Of a DNA stretch of 64,000 nt, positions 27,194 through 38,397 are shown piece after piece. Source of the DNA: Microbacteriaceae bacterium VKM Ac-2855. Its GTDB lineage: Bacteria > Actinomycetota > Actinomycetes > Actinomycetales > Microbacteriaceae. The notes under the pieces were generated by a model, which saw nothing but the letters and a program-made list of their open reading frames with translations, made no database searches and was not told where the DNA came from. How positions within the stretch are numbered: the first letter of the stretch is position 1; each line of letters starts with the position of its first letter. The position numbers and the translations under genes are program-made. The DNA lies in the NCBI GenBank assembly GCA_013204985.1, contig JABMLG010000008.1:124001-188000 (forward strand). The letters are read 5' to 3'.

Positions 27194-27520
27194 TCAGACC
27201 AGGGTGGCGAGGAGGTCGAGCAGAAGAGGAACCACTGCGCCGGCCAGGCACAGATACGAGAGCACGAGACCGACCGTCGACACCGTCCGCGGGCCTTCAC
27301 GGCGGCGTGCCATATGCCCCATCACGACGCCGGCGAGCGGGAGCACGTAGTGCAAGGTCGTCACGATCCCTATCGGCAGAGAATCCCCGGGCCACACGCG
27401 GGTGAGCAGAACGAAGCCCACCACGGAGTTCAGGATCGCCAGGATGCCGAGGATCACGGAGGCGCGCCCCAACATTCCCGAGGTTCGTCGAGCGGTCCGG
27501 GCCGTCGCTGTTGTGCGCAT
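27194..27520 (-). CDS. Small membrane protein, 3 hydrophobic segments
   Basis: 108 residues. Arg/Thr-rich cytoplasmic start, then hydrophobic spans at about 17-40, 48-70 and 80-107, separated by an RRREGPR loop. Layout resembles DUF4190-type proteins (two to three helices with a GHMARRR motif after helix 2), which are common in actinobacteria and of unknown role. No close operon partner. Confidence 0.65.
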   Translation of the reverse strand: MRTTATARTARRTSGMLGRASVILGILAILNSVVGFVLLTRVWPGDSLPIGIVTTLHYVLPLAGVVMGHMARRREGPRTVSTVGLVLSYLCLAGAVVPLLLDLLATLV

Positions 27521-27637
27521 GGCGCAACCCTAAGAAGCCTTCCTGAGAGTCGCTGCCTCGGCGAGCACGAAACGCTCGGGCTGCTTCTTACCTCGACGAA
27601 TCCGCTGTGCGATGAAAGTCGCGGAACCGGAAGCCGC

Positions 27638-28111
27638 TCATGCGCGTACGGTGCCGGACCGGTCGGAGAGGGGACCTGCCGTCACGCGACCCGGCAGGCG
27701 ATCGCGTTCGTACGTGATGTCCGTGTATCCGTGCGGCACGGGTACGCCGTCGGCGTCGACTCCGACGAAGACGATGCGGTCGATCGTGAGGATGCGCCGG
27801 CGCGAGGTCATGTGCCGCACCTCCGCTCGCATCGTGAGTGACGTGCGACCGAAGGCCGTTGCGCGCAGGCCCATTTCGATCAGATCGCCCTGTACTGCGG
27901 AGGAGACGAAGTCGATCTCCGAGATGTATTTGGTGACGGCACGCGGATTGCCGAGTTGGAGGATGGCGTAGATCGCCGCCTCTTCGTCGATCCACCGCAG
28001 CAGACTGCCTCCGAAGAGGCTGCCGTGCGCATTCAGGTCCTCCGGTCGCACCCAGCGGCGCGAACGGAAGGTGATGTCGTCTCCGGCCGCTGCGCCGCTG
28101 GTGTCGCTCAT
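27638..28111 (-). CDS. Acyl-CoA thioesterase, hotdog fold
   Basis: 157 residues. It contains the BACH/YciA signature NAHGSLFGGSLLRWIDEEAAI (residues ~27-47) with the conserved Asn, His and Asp/Glu region, and ISEIDFVSSAVQGDLIE. Hydrolyses acyl-CoA in the cytoplasm. Its ATG lies three bases after the transaldolase stop, so the two are one transcript, an unusual pairing. Confidence 0.88.
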   Translation of the reverse strand: MSDTSGAAAGDDITFRSRRWVRPEDLNAHGSLFGGSLLRWIDEEAAIYAILQLGNPRAVTKYISEIDFVSSAVQGDLIEMGLRATAFGRTSLTMRAEVRHMTSRRRILTIDRIVFVGVDADGVPVPHGYTDITYERDRLPGRVTAGPLSDRSGTVRA

Positions 28112-28114
28112 GGC

Positions 28115-29224
28115 TCAGATGGCCGGGAGGATGATGTCTCGCACGAGGGCGTCGAGCTGAGCGTCCGCGTCGAGGAACTGGCGCAGCGTGCGTCGAGTGG
28201 CACCGAAGTGGTCGAACTCCTCGACACTCATGCCGTCCTCGAGGTACGCGCGACGGAACTCGGACAATTGCAGCAACGACGCGAGGATCTCGGGCGCGAC
28301 CGGCGCATCGATGCGGTCGAAGTCCACCGGGATGCGGTTCTGATCGATGAGCTGCTGCCACGCGAAGGGCGGCGAGACCACGAGGTCTCCTCCGACGAGT
28401 TCGGACCACTGCAGGTGATTGCGGAACGCCGCGGACAGCACGCGGGAGCGGTAGCCGCGTTCGCGGAAGATGCGGTACGCCTCCTTCAGTGCGGCGACTC
28501 CGGCCCATTCGAGGTAGCCCGGCTCGATGAGGAGACCTTCGGCGGCGACGGATGCCTTGATCCAGTCATCGAGGCGGCCGCCCATAATGGTCACGACCGA
28601 TCCGAACTCGTGCTCGGGCAGGCCCTCCGCTGTGCGGCGGTCCAGGCCCCGCTCGATCGCCTCGGCGACGGCGACGGCCTGTGCGACGGTGAACGAGACG
28701 GTCGCGTTGATGCTGACGCCGCGGTAGGTCGCCTCCTCGATCGCCTGGATCCCGATCGCGGTCGCGGGGATTTTGACGATGATGTTCTCGGCCAGTTCGG
28801 AGAAGTGGACGGCCTGTGCGACCAGTGCGTCGGCATCGCGGTGCAGGCGCGGGTCGGTCTGAACCGAGAGCCGGCCGTCGCGCCCGCCGCTGGCGCGGAA
28901 GGCGGGCAGCAACAGGGCGGCCGCCTCGACCGACATGGCCTCGATCGCCAGCCAGCCGAGTTCGCTTTCGCCGGCGGTGGGGTTGGCCTGAGCGAGCTGA
29001 GCGATGCGGGGCGCCCAGATGTCGAGGTTCTTCTTGATCGTCGTGAACGCGATCACCGGGTTGCAGGTCGCACCGACAGCACCGAAGGAGATCGACTGCT
29101 TCAGCTCGATCGGATCGGCCGAATCGTTCCACAGGCTCGTCGGGGTGTTCTCGGCGGCTGCGCGCAAGGGGAGCACGGCGCGGCCCTCGGCCTCGATCGG
29201 TCGCTCGGTCAGGGCGTTGCTCAT
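28115..29224 (-). CDS. Transaldolase-family aldolase
   Basis: 369 residues. FGAVGATCNPVIAFTTIK (the TSNPxx-like site), then SVQTDPRLHRD and the Schiff-base lysine in IIVKIPAT, followed by NATVSFTVAQAV. This is a transaldolase/fructose-6-phosphate aldolase-like barrel, though with an extended C-terminus (SEFRRAYLEDGMSVEEFDHFGATRRTL) seen in longer Tal-like proteins often found beside GntR regulators. May transfer a three-carbon unit from an unusual sugar rather than serve the housekeeping pentose pathway. Divergent from GntR at 29411. Confidence 0.85.
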   Translation of the reverse strand: MSNALTERPIEAEGRAVLPLRAAAENTPTSLWNDSADPIELKQSISFGAVGATCNPVIAFTTIKKNLDIWAPRIAQLAQANPTAGESELGWLAIEAMSVEAAALLLPAFRASGGRDGRLSVQTDPRLHRDADALVAQAVHFSELAENIIVKIPATAIGIQAIEEATYRGVSINATVSFTVAQAVAVAEAIERGLDRRTAEGLPEHEFGSVVTIMGGRLDDWIKASVAAEGLLIEPGYLEWAGVAALKEAYRIFRERGYRSRVLSAAFRNHLQWSELVGGDLVVSPPFAWQQLIDQNRIPVDFDRIDAPVAPEILASLLQLSEFRRAYLEDGMSVEEFDHFGATRRTLRQFLDADAQLDALVRDIILPAI

Positions 29225-29298
29225 GACTTCTCCAAAAGGCAGGGCGCGTTCGTGCGCCAGTGGGACGAATGCTCCGAGTCTAAGCCAGAAAGGCAGAA

Positions 29299-29308
29299 TG
29301 TCCTAACA
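29299..29308. promoter_or_regulatory. TGTCCTAACA operator upstream of transaldolase
   Basis: Part of GAATGTCCTAACAT, which matches the site at 30632 (GAATGTCCTTACAT on the minus strand) at 13 of 14 bases. A CATAAT hexamer (minus strand, 29308-29313) overlaps it, so binding would block the transaldolase promoter. Confidence 0.55.
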
Positions 29309-29373
29309 TTATGTCGGCGGCGGACTCGGACGCAGCCGACGGCGCTCTGACGTGCAACGCCCGATGTCAGCGT

Positions 29374-29389
29374 TATTATTGACAGGACA
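29374..29389 (+). promoter_or_regulatory. Putative -10 and operator of the GntR gene
   Basis: TATTAT (29374-29379) is a -10 candidate directly followed by TGACAGGACA (29380-29389), an imperfect copy of the operator at 29299. This suggests autoregulation. No good -35 was found. Confidence 0.45.
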
Positions 29390-29410
29390 AGCTGACACCC
29401 AGGGGGTCCC

Positions 29411-30175
29411 ATGGCGATGCAACCGGAGCAGACACTGCCCGCCGAGCTGTTCATGGACCTCGATCGGTCGGGTCCCGTTCCGCTCTACCATCAGATCGCG
29501 ACACGCTTGGAGCGCGCGATCCTCGACGAGACGCTCCCGGCCGGTGCGCGTCTCGAGAACGAGGTCGCGCTCGGTGCGAGGCTCGGGATGTCCCGCCCGA
29601 CGATCCGCCGGGCCATCCAAGACTTGGTCGACAAGGGTCTGCTCGTCCGCCGGCGCGGGATCGGCACCCAGGTCGTGCACGGCAAAGTGACCCGCAACGT
29701 CGAGCTCACGAGCTTGTACGAAGACCTCGAGCGCACGGGCCAGAAGCCGCAGACGCGCACGCTCGAGGCGAGGATCGGGACCGCCGACGAGGCGATCGCA
29801 GAGGCCCTGGGGGTGGACGTCGGATCGCCGACGGTGCACATCGTGCGGCTGCGTCTGGCCGACGGAGTTCCGCTGGCGATCCTGGACAACGTGCTGCCCG
29901 CCGACTTCGTCGACCTCGAGCTCGATGCGCTCGAGAACCACGGGCTCTACCAGATGCTGCGCGCTCGCGGTGTCACGATGCGCGTCGCGAAGCAGCGGAT
30001 CGGCGCCCGTGAGGCGACGGCTGCGGAGGCGAAGCTGCTCGACCTCCGCAAGGGCGCCGCTGTCCTCACCATGTCTCGAACGACCTTCGACAGCTCCGGG
30101 CGTGCGATCGAGTTCGGCCAGCACTGCTACCGACCCGATCTCTACTCGTTCGAGATCACCCTGGTCGAACGCTAG
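29411..30175 (+). CDS. GntR-family (HutC-type) regulator with UTRA domain
   Basis: 254 residues, AGGGGGT before ATG. N-terminal winged helix PLYHQIATRLERAI...LGMSRPTIRRAIQDLVDKGLLVRRRGIGTQV, then a UTRA domain ending GRAIEFGQHCYRPDLYSFEI, typical of sugar- or sugar-phosphate-sensing members. Divergent from transaldolase and convergent with the tautomerase gene, whose promoter carries the same operator; it is the likely regulator of both. A phosphorylated sugar is a plausible ligand. Confidence 0.9.
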   Translation: MAMQPEQTLPAELFMDLDRSGPVPLYHQIATRLERAILDETLPAGARLENEVALGARLGMSRPTIRRAIQDLVDKGLLVRRRGIGTQVVHGKVTRNVELTSLYEDLERTGQKPQTRTLEARIGTADEAIAEALGVDVGSPTVHIVRLRLADGVPLAILDNVLPADFVDLELDALENHGLYQMLRARGVTMRVAKQRIGAREATAAEAKLLDLRKGAAVLTMSRTTFDSSGRAIEFGQHCYRPDLYSFEITLVER

Positions 30176-30184
30176 CGTCCGGGC

Positions 30185-30607
30185 TCAGGCCGGCTGCGCC
30201 GTCGGCTGCTTCGGAACGGCGAGCTCGCCGGTGAGGTACTGCGCGCGACCGAATCCGAAGGTCCAGTCCTGCGGGCCGTTCTCGACGTAGCCGAGGAAGA
30301 CGTCCTCGCCGGCGACCCCGGCATTGGCGAGGGAGGCGGCGATGCGGGCGTACAACGACGTCTTCGCCGCATCCGTGCGACCTCGCTGAGTGAAGATCTG
30401 AATCATCACGACGCCGTCGCTTCGCTCGAAGCCGAGCCCGGCGTCCTCGGCGATGATCTGACCGGCGGGGTGCTCCGTGATGATCTGGAACCGATCGCGT
30501 ATAGGGATCCCGTACTCGGCGACGATGGCGTCGTGGATCGCGTCGGCGATGGCGCGGATCTCGACGGCAGAGCGCCCGACGGCGAGGTCGATGCGGACAA
30601 GCGGCAT
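30185..30607 (-). CDS. Tautomerase-superfamily protein
   Basis: 140 residues, AAGGAG before ATG. Catalytic Pro follows the initiator Met (MPLVRIDL), and GRSAVEIRAIADAIHDAIV matches the first helix of 4-oxalocrotonate tautomerase-like proteins; at twice the 4-OT length it fits the fused Tautomerase_2 group. Probably keto-enol tautomerises a small acid. Its promoter region shares an operator with the transaldolase gene. Confidence 0.85.
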   Translation of the reverse strand: MPLVRIDLAVGRSAVEIRAIADAIHDAIVAEYGIPIRDRFQIITEHPAGQIIAEDAGLGFERSDGVVMIQIFTQRGRTDAAKTSLYARIAASLANAGVAGEDVFLGYVENGPQDWTFGFGRAQYLTGELAVPKQPTAQPA

Positions 30608-30631
30608 GGGAATTCTCCTTCGTGCTGACTA

Positions 30632-30641
30632 TGTAAGGACA
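30632..30641. promoter_or_regulatory. TGTAAGGACA operator upstream of tautomerase
   Basis: 25 bases upstream of the tautomerase ATG. The reverse strand reads GAATGTCCTTACAT, nearly identical to the site at 29299. Confidence 0.5.
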
Positions 30642-30971
30642 TTCTAGCATGAAATGGATCCGCGGTTCGCGCGATGTCTTATCTTCGCGATCGGGATGTC
30701 TGATCGTCTTCCGCACGGGAGTCCTGAGTATTCATCGTTCGGCGGACGTAATCGCGGCCGACACGTCGTGTCTTGGGGTGGGGAGCGGATGGGACGAGCC
30801 GACCTTTGTGGCCGATTTTTGGTCACCGTTTCGGTTACAACACACATCCCGAACGCCCTTTTCGGGGTACAAGTTGCCAGATCTGGTGATTCAGTGTTTT
30901 TCCACATGCAATTCTGAGCGTGTTCTTCGGTTCGAAGGTAACTCGGGTCTGGCAAGTGCAAGTGGGGGATC
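30642..30971. other. AT-richer leader region of the RHS gene
   Basis: 330 bases with no supportable gene. It is lower in GC than the neighbourhood and has several T-rich stretches (for example 30810-30830 and 30890-30900). It likely carries the RHS promoter, but no hexamer pair could be assigned with confidence. Confidence 0.4.
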
Positions 30972-33900
30972 GTGGCTCGTCGTCGCGTCAAATTGTGGGT
31001 TGTTCCGGTTGTCGCTGCGGCTGTGGCCGTGGTGTTGAGTGTGACGGTGGTGGATCCGGCTTCGGCGTACGCGCTGGCGCAGTCCACGAGTGAGCGGGTT
31101 GCTGCGGAGGATGCTGCGGATCTGGCTTTGGGGTTGGAGGATCAGTCGATCTATCCGCTCGAGGAGTCGGAAACCCCGGAGTTGCCGGAGCCGTCCGCGG
31201 GTGGATGGGAGGTCGCACCGGACACGAGTGATCCCGTTCCCACGTCCGCGCCTGTCCCGGCGGTGACGAAGGCGCCGGAGCCTGTCGAGGTGGACGCGGA
31301 CGATCTGGAGGGTCGTCCGGTAGTTGATCGGGATGAGTACTCCACCACGTATCAGACCGCGGATGGTGGAAAGACGACGGCGATGACGTCGCTGCCCTCG
31401 AATGTGCGGGACGAGGACGGCGACTGGGTCGAGGCGGAGACGGAGCTGTCGACGACCGGGGATGAGTCGTGGCTTGGCCGCGGCGGCGCCGAGGTCGAGT
31501 TGCATCCGTTGGCGCCGGTGTTTGCGGAGTTCGCTGACGCGGAGAACGTGCTGACGATGACGCGCAACGACAACACTCTGGGCTTCACGTTGCAAGGCGC
31601 GGCGCATTCGGTATTGGAGCGCGATCTCGCGCCGTGGGCTGGTGAGGAGCAGAAGTCGCATCTGGAGTATCGGGGCGTCTTCACCGATGTGGACCTGGTC
31701 TATGACGTCGACCAGGGTTCGGTGAAGGAGAACTTGCGCTTGAACGCGGTTCCGGCTGCGGGTGCGTCGTCGTGGACGTGGGAGGTTGATGCGGGGGAGT
31801 TGACGGCGTCGAAGAACGAGGACGGTGACGTCCTTTTCACGGATGCGGCGGGTGAGGTCGTGTACACGATCCCGCGGCCGACGATGTGGGACTCTTCCGG
31901 CACCAGCAAGAAGGCTGATGTCGATGCGCAGGTCGAGCTGGCGCTGCAGCAGAAGGGTGGAAAGACGCTGGTGTCGATCAGCCCGTCGCGCACGTGGTTG
32001 ACCTCGGCTGCTCGCGTGTATCCGGTATACGTGGATCCGACGACGCTCGCGAACGTCGCGAACGCGACCTCGTACAAGAGCACGCCGACGTCGAACGCTG
32101 GCATGATCCAGGTGGGTAACACGAACAGCACCGGCATTTGGCGTTCGATCGTGCACTTCAACTACGAGCAGCTGTTCGGTAAGCAGATCATCGGTTCTCA
32201 AGCGCGCGTCAGCGGCATCTATGCAGGCGGCACCTCGGGCACCTACACCGGCGGTATCCACGATGTGAGTTGCTTGGGCTTCAACTGCGCCGGCCCCCAG
32301 CTGGCGACTTTGACGATCTCGAACAGCGGCGGACTCTCGGACTCGAACGACGGGATGACCGGGAAGATCGCTGAGTGGGTGCGGAACAGCAGCTCGGGTA
32401 ACAACCTGATGTTCGGCGGTTACGAGGGTGCCGGCGCGTTCTCCTACCGACAGATCAACCTCGAGTTGTATATCGCGTGGAAGGACTACCCGGCCGCCGG
32501 CTGGAACCCGCTGCCCGCCAACGGTGCGCAGCGGCAGAAGCTCGCACCGACGTTGCACGCTGACGCCTGGTACCTGCCACCGGAGCCCAACAACTGGTTG
32601 GCGCACCGGTACCGGGTCAGCACCACCTCGAACTTCGCCGGCGAACGGTTACGTCGCCGAGGATTCCCTCGCGGTGCCGCAGAACAAGCTGAATCCCAAC
32701 ACGACCTACTACTGGAAGGACACCGTCAAGGACGGCTTCGACGGTGCGTTCGGCCAGTCGACCGAGCGGGATTCTCCGGTGTTCTCGTTCACGACGAGCA
32801 ATATCGCTTACCCGCAGCCGGTGAGCCCGATCGATGATGCCGTCGTCGCGACGTTGACACCGACGTTGACCGTGACGGATCCTGCGCACCCTTATGGGGA
32901 GGACACGAAGTACCAGTTCCGTGTCGCGACGGGGAATGACGGCTCCACCGGCCAGACGGTCATCTCCGGCTGGCAGGACAGCCCCACCTGGACCGTGCCG
33001 GCAGGTGCCTTGCGTGACGGGACCGTCTATTCCTGGCAGACATGGGTCTCGGACTCTGTAGATGAGTGGCGGCCTCGAACCTGGGTGAACTCCTTCACCG
33101 TCGATCTGCGCGTCGCCAACCCCGGGCCTGCCCCGACGGATACCGTCGGCCCGGCGACCGTGAACCTCGCCAACGGCAACCTCGGCCTGAACTTCACCTC
33201 GCCCACTGTCACCACTCCGGGCGGGCCGATCGGGATGAACTTCAGCTACAACAGCCAGCTGGTCAGCAATCAGGGTCTGCTCGCGAAGTATTACAACATC
33301 GCCTCGTTCACCGGATCTCCCGCACGTGAGTTCAGCGGCTACCAGCTGAACCTCGTCCGCACCGACGCCACCCCGGGAGGTGTGTGGGGCGAGGCATCGC
33401 CGCTGCCGGGCGTGGTCAGCCATGACAACTTCATCGCCGATTGGACGGCGCAGATCCGTCCACCGGCGGGGCGCTGGCAGTTCCGCACCATTCGTGACGA
33501 TGGGGTGATCCTCGACCTCGGGTACCAGAACTACATCGACAAGTGGGAGAGCGCGCCCGCCGACACCACGTCGGACCCGTGGAGCTCGACCGTGGTGTTC
33601 AACGGGACGACGTCCGCACCGTTCCGGCTGCGGTACTTCGAACGCAGCGGCGGCGCGAACGTGACACTGCAAGCGCGCCAGCTGAACGATGCTGACGCTG
33701 TAGTGACGACGCTGCCCGCCGTCCCTGCCGACTGGTTCACGAAGCCGCAGCCGGCGATCCTTCCCGACGGGTGGGCAGGTTCGTACCCGATGGCCGGCTC
33801 GGAGTTCTTCTACATCAAGTCCGAGGCGAAGGAGGGCTCGATCACCCTCACCGACATCTACGGAACCACCCACATCTACGAGAAGAAGTCCGACGGCTCC

Positions 33901-36900
33901 TACAAACCACCGACGGGTGAGAACGGGCTGGTCGCGCTGAACTCCGACGGCCTCGTCTCGGTCGATGAGGGCGGGACCGTCACGACCTTCAAAGTCGACG
34001 GCGCGGTCGACAAGATCGTCAGCGCCAGCACGCTGGCAAAGCCGATCAGACCGGTGCCGACCTACAAGGCCGACGGTCGGATCGAGAAGATCGTGGACGC
34101 CCAGTCGCCCTCGCGTGTCGTCCGCTTCATCTACGGCTCCGACCAGTCGACAGAGACGTCCCTCAGTGGTAACGACCTCTCCAACGGTGACACCTGCCAA
34201 GCCGGCCCGGACGGATCGGCGGCGGCGGATGACTACCTGTGCCGGATCATCTACCCCGGCAGCGTCGCAGGCTTCGCCGATGACACATCCCTGCTCTACA
34301 ACAGCAGCGGCAGCCTCGTCACGATCGTGAACCCCGACAACGAGCGCACCTCGTTCGTATACGACACAGCGAAGCGGCTCTACATCGCCCGCACCGCGGC
34401 AATGAACGACTGGATGATCGCCACAAACAAGGCAGCCGTCGCCGGCAACCGCTCCATCGACGTCACCTACACCGCGAACGGCCGCGTCAACACCATCCAC
34501 ACCGCAGCCCCCGACGGCATCGACCACACCCAACGCACCGGCAAACAGTACGTCTACGAGACCGCACCCGTCGCGCCTGTCGCCGGGGTCGGCGGTGTCA
34601 CCGGCGTCAGCAGGGTGAAAGTCATCGACAACGCCGGCACGGTGCTCACCAACACCAGCGCCACCGGCGCCCCCGCAGGCACCGCACCGGCACTGACCAG
34701 CACGGCGAAATTCGACGCCGCATACCGGATGACAGCAGCCACAACACCACTGGGTTTGACGAGCTCGACCGAGTGGGACGATCAAGATCTACAGCTGTCC
34801 ACGATGTCGCCGCAGGGCCTGAAGTCGACGGCGATCTACGATCAACGCGATCGCCCCATCGAGAACTACGGACCCGCAACAACCGACTGCTTCGGCGGGG
34901 ACCGAAAGCCGAATGCGACCTGCCCCACCGTCATCGGTGCCAGCGAAACTCGTTACGACGAGAACCTCCTCGGCCTCGCCGCGACCTATTTCGAGAACGA
35001 CCGATTGGCTGGAAGCCCGAAGAAGTTCGGTCTCGACATCGGCGTAAAAGACGGCATCCTCGCTGAGACATGGGGGAATACGAAACCAGTCGTCACCGAC
35101 GCGTGGTCCGCTCGCTTCACCGGCACGATCACGTTCCCCGAGGTCGGCACCTACACGCTCCGTGTCCGCTCCGATGACGGCACTAACCTGTGGGTCGACA
35201 ACCAGCAGATCATCGCCGATATTCGCCCCGCATCACTCCATGAGGTGCAGGGCCAGTTCGAGTCCACGTTCGCGGGGCAGGAAGTGCCCATCCGTCTCGA
35301 TTACGTCAACTTCGGCGGGAACGCCAGCGTGGAACTGCATTGGACGACCCCGAGCAATCAGGAGAACTACGTTCCCGGCGACAAGCTGAAGCCCGACTAC
35401 GGGCTCACCACCAGCACCCTCACCCGAGATGCAGCCGCCGTTGCCAACGCGGCACCCGACATGACGACGAAAACCGTCTACGGCACATCGGGCGGCACGG
35501 ACAACCAGTGGCTCGGGATCGCCACCGCCAACATCGTCGATCCAGGCGGGTTGAACTTGACCACCAGTACCGAGTACAACACCACAACGTGGCAGCGGAT
35601 CAACAAGCGGCTACCAGCCGCGACCGCCTCCAACGCCTCCGCCGGTACCTCCGGATTGACCATCACTTACTACTCGACGGCCGACGCTGTGCCGAACGCG
35701 TGCGGGGTGGGATCGGCCAGCCAGGTCGGGTTCATGAAGTCGCAGAAGGGCGCGACGGGCGCGAACAACGTCGCCGTGACCACCGAATACGTCTACGACG
35801 CGTGGGGTCGCGCGGCCGGCAGCAAACGCTCCACCGACACAGACTGGACCTGCAACAGCCTCGACGCGCGAGGACGAGTCGTCACGACGAACTACCTCGT
35901 CAATGCTGTTCCCACACGCACCATCACGACCAGCTACGCCCTGCCTCCGGTTTCGCCGGCGACCGTAGGAGACCCGACGGTCAGCTACGTCGAGGACAAC
36001 ACCGTCACCGGCTCGCCGACCAACGGTCGCATCACCACGAAGTCGGATCTGCTGGGTCGCGTGATCGAGTACACCGATGTGTGGGGCACCAAGACGGTCA
36101 CCAGCTACGACAAAGTCAGCCGCGTCACGCAAACCGTGACCACGACCGGAACCTCGAGCTACACCCGCGCATTCACCTACGATGCCGATGGGAAGATCAC
36201 GACGGTAAAGGACGGAGGTGTGACCATCGCGAACGTCACCTACGGCACCACCGGCCTCACCGCGGGCCAGGTCACCGGCGTCACCTACCCGACCGGCGCC
36301 GGCAACGGCACGTCCCTCACCGGAATCACCCGACAGGCGAAAACCGGAGCGCAGACAGGCCAAACCTGGAACTTCGCCTCCGGCGCCGCCATCACCGAAG
36401 CGGTCACCCGTTCAAAAGCGGGACGGATCGTGTCGAACACGCTCACCAGCACCGGCATCAACTGGGCATCGAGCTACGCCTTCGACAACGCCGGACGACT
36501 CAAAACTGCCACCATCCCCGGCCACACGCTCACCTACGGATACGGAACCGCGACCTGCGGCGTCACGAACGCTGGCTTGAACGGCAACCGCACCTCGATG
36601 ATCGACCAGCCCACTACCGGCGCAACGACGACCGCGTACTACTGCTACAACGCCGCCGACCAGCTGTTGTCCTCTACCGTCAGCGACCCCGTCACGGGCT
36701 CCGACGCCGTCTCCGATGGCCTTGCGGCCACCGACCTCAGCTACGACGGCAAAGGTCGCACGACCAAACTCGCCGACCAGACGTACACCTACGACGCGAG
36801 CGACCGGCACACGAAAACAACGCAACCCGACGGCACCATCGTCACCTATTTGCTTGACGTGACCGACCGGATCGTCGCCCGTGTGCACACCCCCGCCGGT

Positions 36901-37920
36901 GGCGGCACCGCCATAACTCAGCGGTACTCGTTCGGCGGCCCCGGCGACGGCGCGCAACTCGTGCTCAGCGCAACCAACGCAATCGTGGAACGCACCCTCA
37001 CCCTCCCCGGCGGCGTCATCGTGTCGTTGCGGGCTGACGGGACGAAGGTGTGGTCCTACCCGAACATGCAGGGCAGCATCATCACCACAGCCAACGCTGC
37101 AGGAGCTCGCGACACGAAGATCAACCGCTACGACCCGTTCGGACAACCGGTTGATGCTGACGGACGCATCGGAACCACCACCGGCGCCGACTACGTCGCC
37201 GACAGCCAGAAGAACTCCGACGTCGACTATGCCTGGCTCGGCGGGAACCAGAAATTCTTCGAACATGCCGGAACCATCGCCGCCCTTGAGATGGGTGCCC
37301 GGGTCTACATCGCGGCACTCGGCCGATTCTTGAGCGTCGACCCGATAGAAGGAGGAGTGGACAACAACTACAACTACCCATTAGACCCAATAAACAGGTT
37401 TGATCTCTCCGGTAAACGTCAATGTGTCAATGAACGGTGTAGCCGTACGTACGAACCTCGCAACGATACGTACGGCGGCAAAAATATCGTCGACGTGGTC
37501 GTTGTTCCCCGAAATATCCCAGGTCCACTCGATTTCATCTCCGACCCTGAAGTGACGTCAACCGTATTCTCGCTCATGAGTATCGCCTTTGTAGGGCTTG
37601 CTCTTATCGCGGGTGCAACTGGCGTTGGGCTAGCCGCTGTGCCCGTTCTGCTTGCGGCTTCGGCGGCGTCTGGAGCTGCGTCAGCGGCGGTCACCTGCGG
37701 CAACGCCATTACGACTCGAGCTGGTCGCGATGTAGTGAACTGTGGAATATCAGCTGGCGCTTCTCTTATCCCGGGCGCTGGCGGAGCCGTCGCGATGGGG
37801 CTGAAGGCAACGGGAGCGATTACGACAAGGGCGGCCTACGGCGGAATAGTCCGTGGATCTGCGTCAGCAGGAAGTGGTCTTGGGTTTGTGGACAATGTAA
37901 ACACGTTTATGGATTGGTGA
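30972..37920 (+). CDS. Secreted RHS/YD-repeat protein with two PA14 domains; one frameshift
   Basis: GTG start at 30972 after GGGGGA. About 2315 residues if one extra base near 32643 is skipped: the first frame is good to codon 557, then reading must move +1 (from ...SNFAG to NGYVAEDS). N-terminus is a signal peptide (RRR, hydrophobic run, ASAYA). Order: DNRLRE-like secreted repeat region; fibronectin-like stretch; PA14 carbohydrate-binding domain ~33274-33700; YD repeats; second PA14 ~34969-35390; YD repeats; RHS core ending [13 protein letters not shown] and [13 protein letters not shown] (37300-37410). The last ~168 residues form a variable tip with a long Ala/Gly-rich hydrophobic region and lower GC. 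Contact-dependent or secreted polymorphic toxin is the family expectation. The frameshift could be a sequence error or a decayed gene. Confidence 0.85.
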
Positions 37921-37922
37921 GG

Positions 37923-38339
37923 ATGTCCGGAGAACCGCGGCGTGTCGTGAAACTGTCGGGATGGAGTATGCGCGCTTGGGGGCTGTTCTATTGCATGCTC
38001 AATGCTGTAATCCTCCTTTCGGGGGCCGCTTTCATGCTGATAATATTTGTCTGGGGATTGGGGGACCTTACCGTGTTTTCTCTACTTGGGGTTTCGGTCC
38101 TAGGGATCATCGTCGCCTACTCCAGTAACTCAAAAATGTCTAAACGGCAAGAATCCGAGTTTGCGCTCGGGTACAGTACGGCCTGGTTTGTTCCACCCCA
38201 TCTCGACCAGGTCGAGCCGAAGTCCGGTTTGGTCGTGAGGGCAAAGGGCGATACGCCGCTTCGGTTTTCTGAAATGCTCAAACTTTCCAGGAACGCCAGG
38301 CGAGAAGCACCGAAGCTGAAGACGCCTCGGGACATCTGA
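37923..38339 (+). CDS. Small two-helix membrane protein, candidate immunity protein
   Basis: 138 residues from ATG 37923, two bases after the RHS stop; GTG 37917 would overlap that stop. Two hydrophobic helices (about 15-40 and 45-65), then a basic, soluble C-terminal half ending KLKTPRDI. Low GC like the RHS tip, unlike the flanks. Position directly after an RHS C-terminus is that of an immunity gene, and a membrane location would suit a membrane-acting tip. No family recognised. Confidence 0.6.
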   Translation: MSGEPRRVVKLSGWSMRAWGLFYCMLNAVILLSGAAFMLIIFVWGLGDLTVFSLLGVSVLGIIVAYSSNSKMSKRQESEFALGYSTAWFVPPHLDQVEPKSGLVVRAKGDTPLRFSEMLKLSRNARREAPKLKTPRDI

Positions 38340-38397
38340 GGTCCGGTTGACTCCTGATGTGTGGTGAACTTGGGTCGCTGCTCGAAGGATCTATATC

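Noticed and set aside
32643-32643. Programmed ribosomal frameshift in the RHS gene
   Set aside because: No slippery heptamer or downstream pseudoknot is apparent, and RHS proteins are not known to use one.
32617-34785. A long minus-strand frame within the RHS gene
   Set aside because: Shadow of a repetitive gene; no ribosome site or domain.
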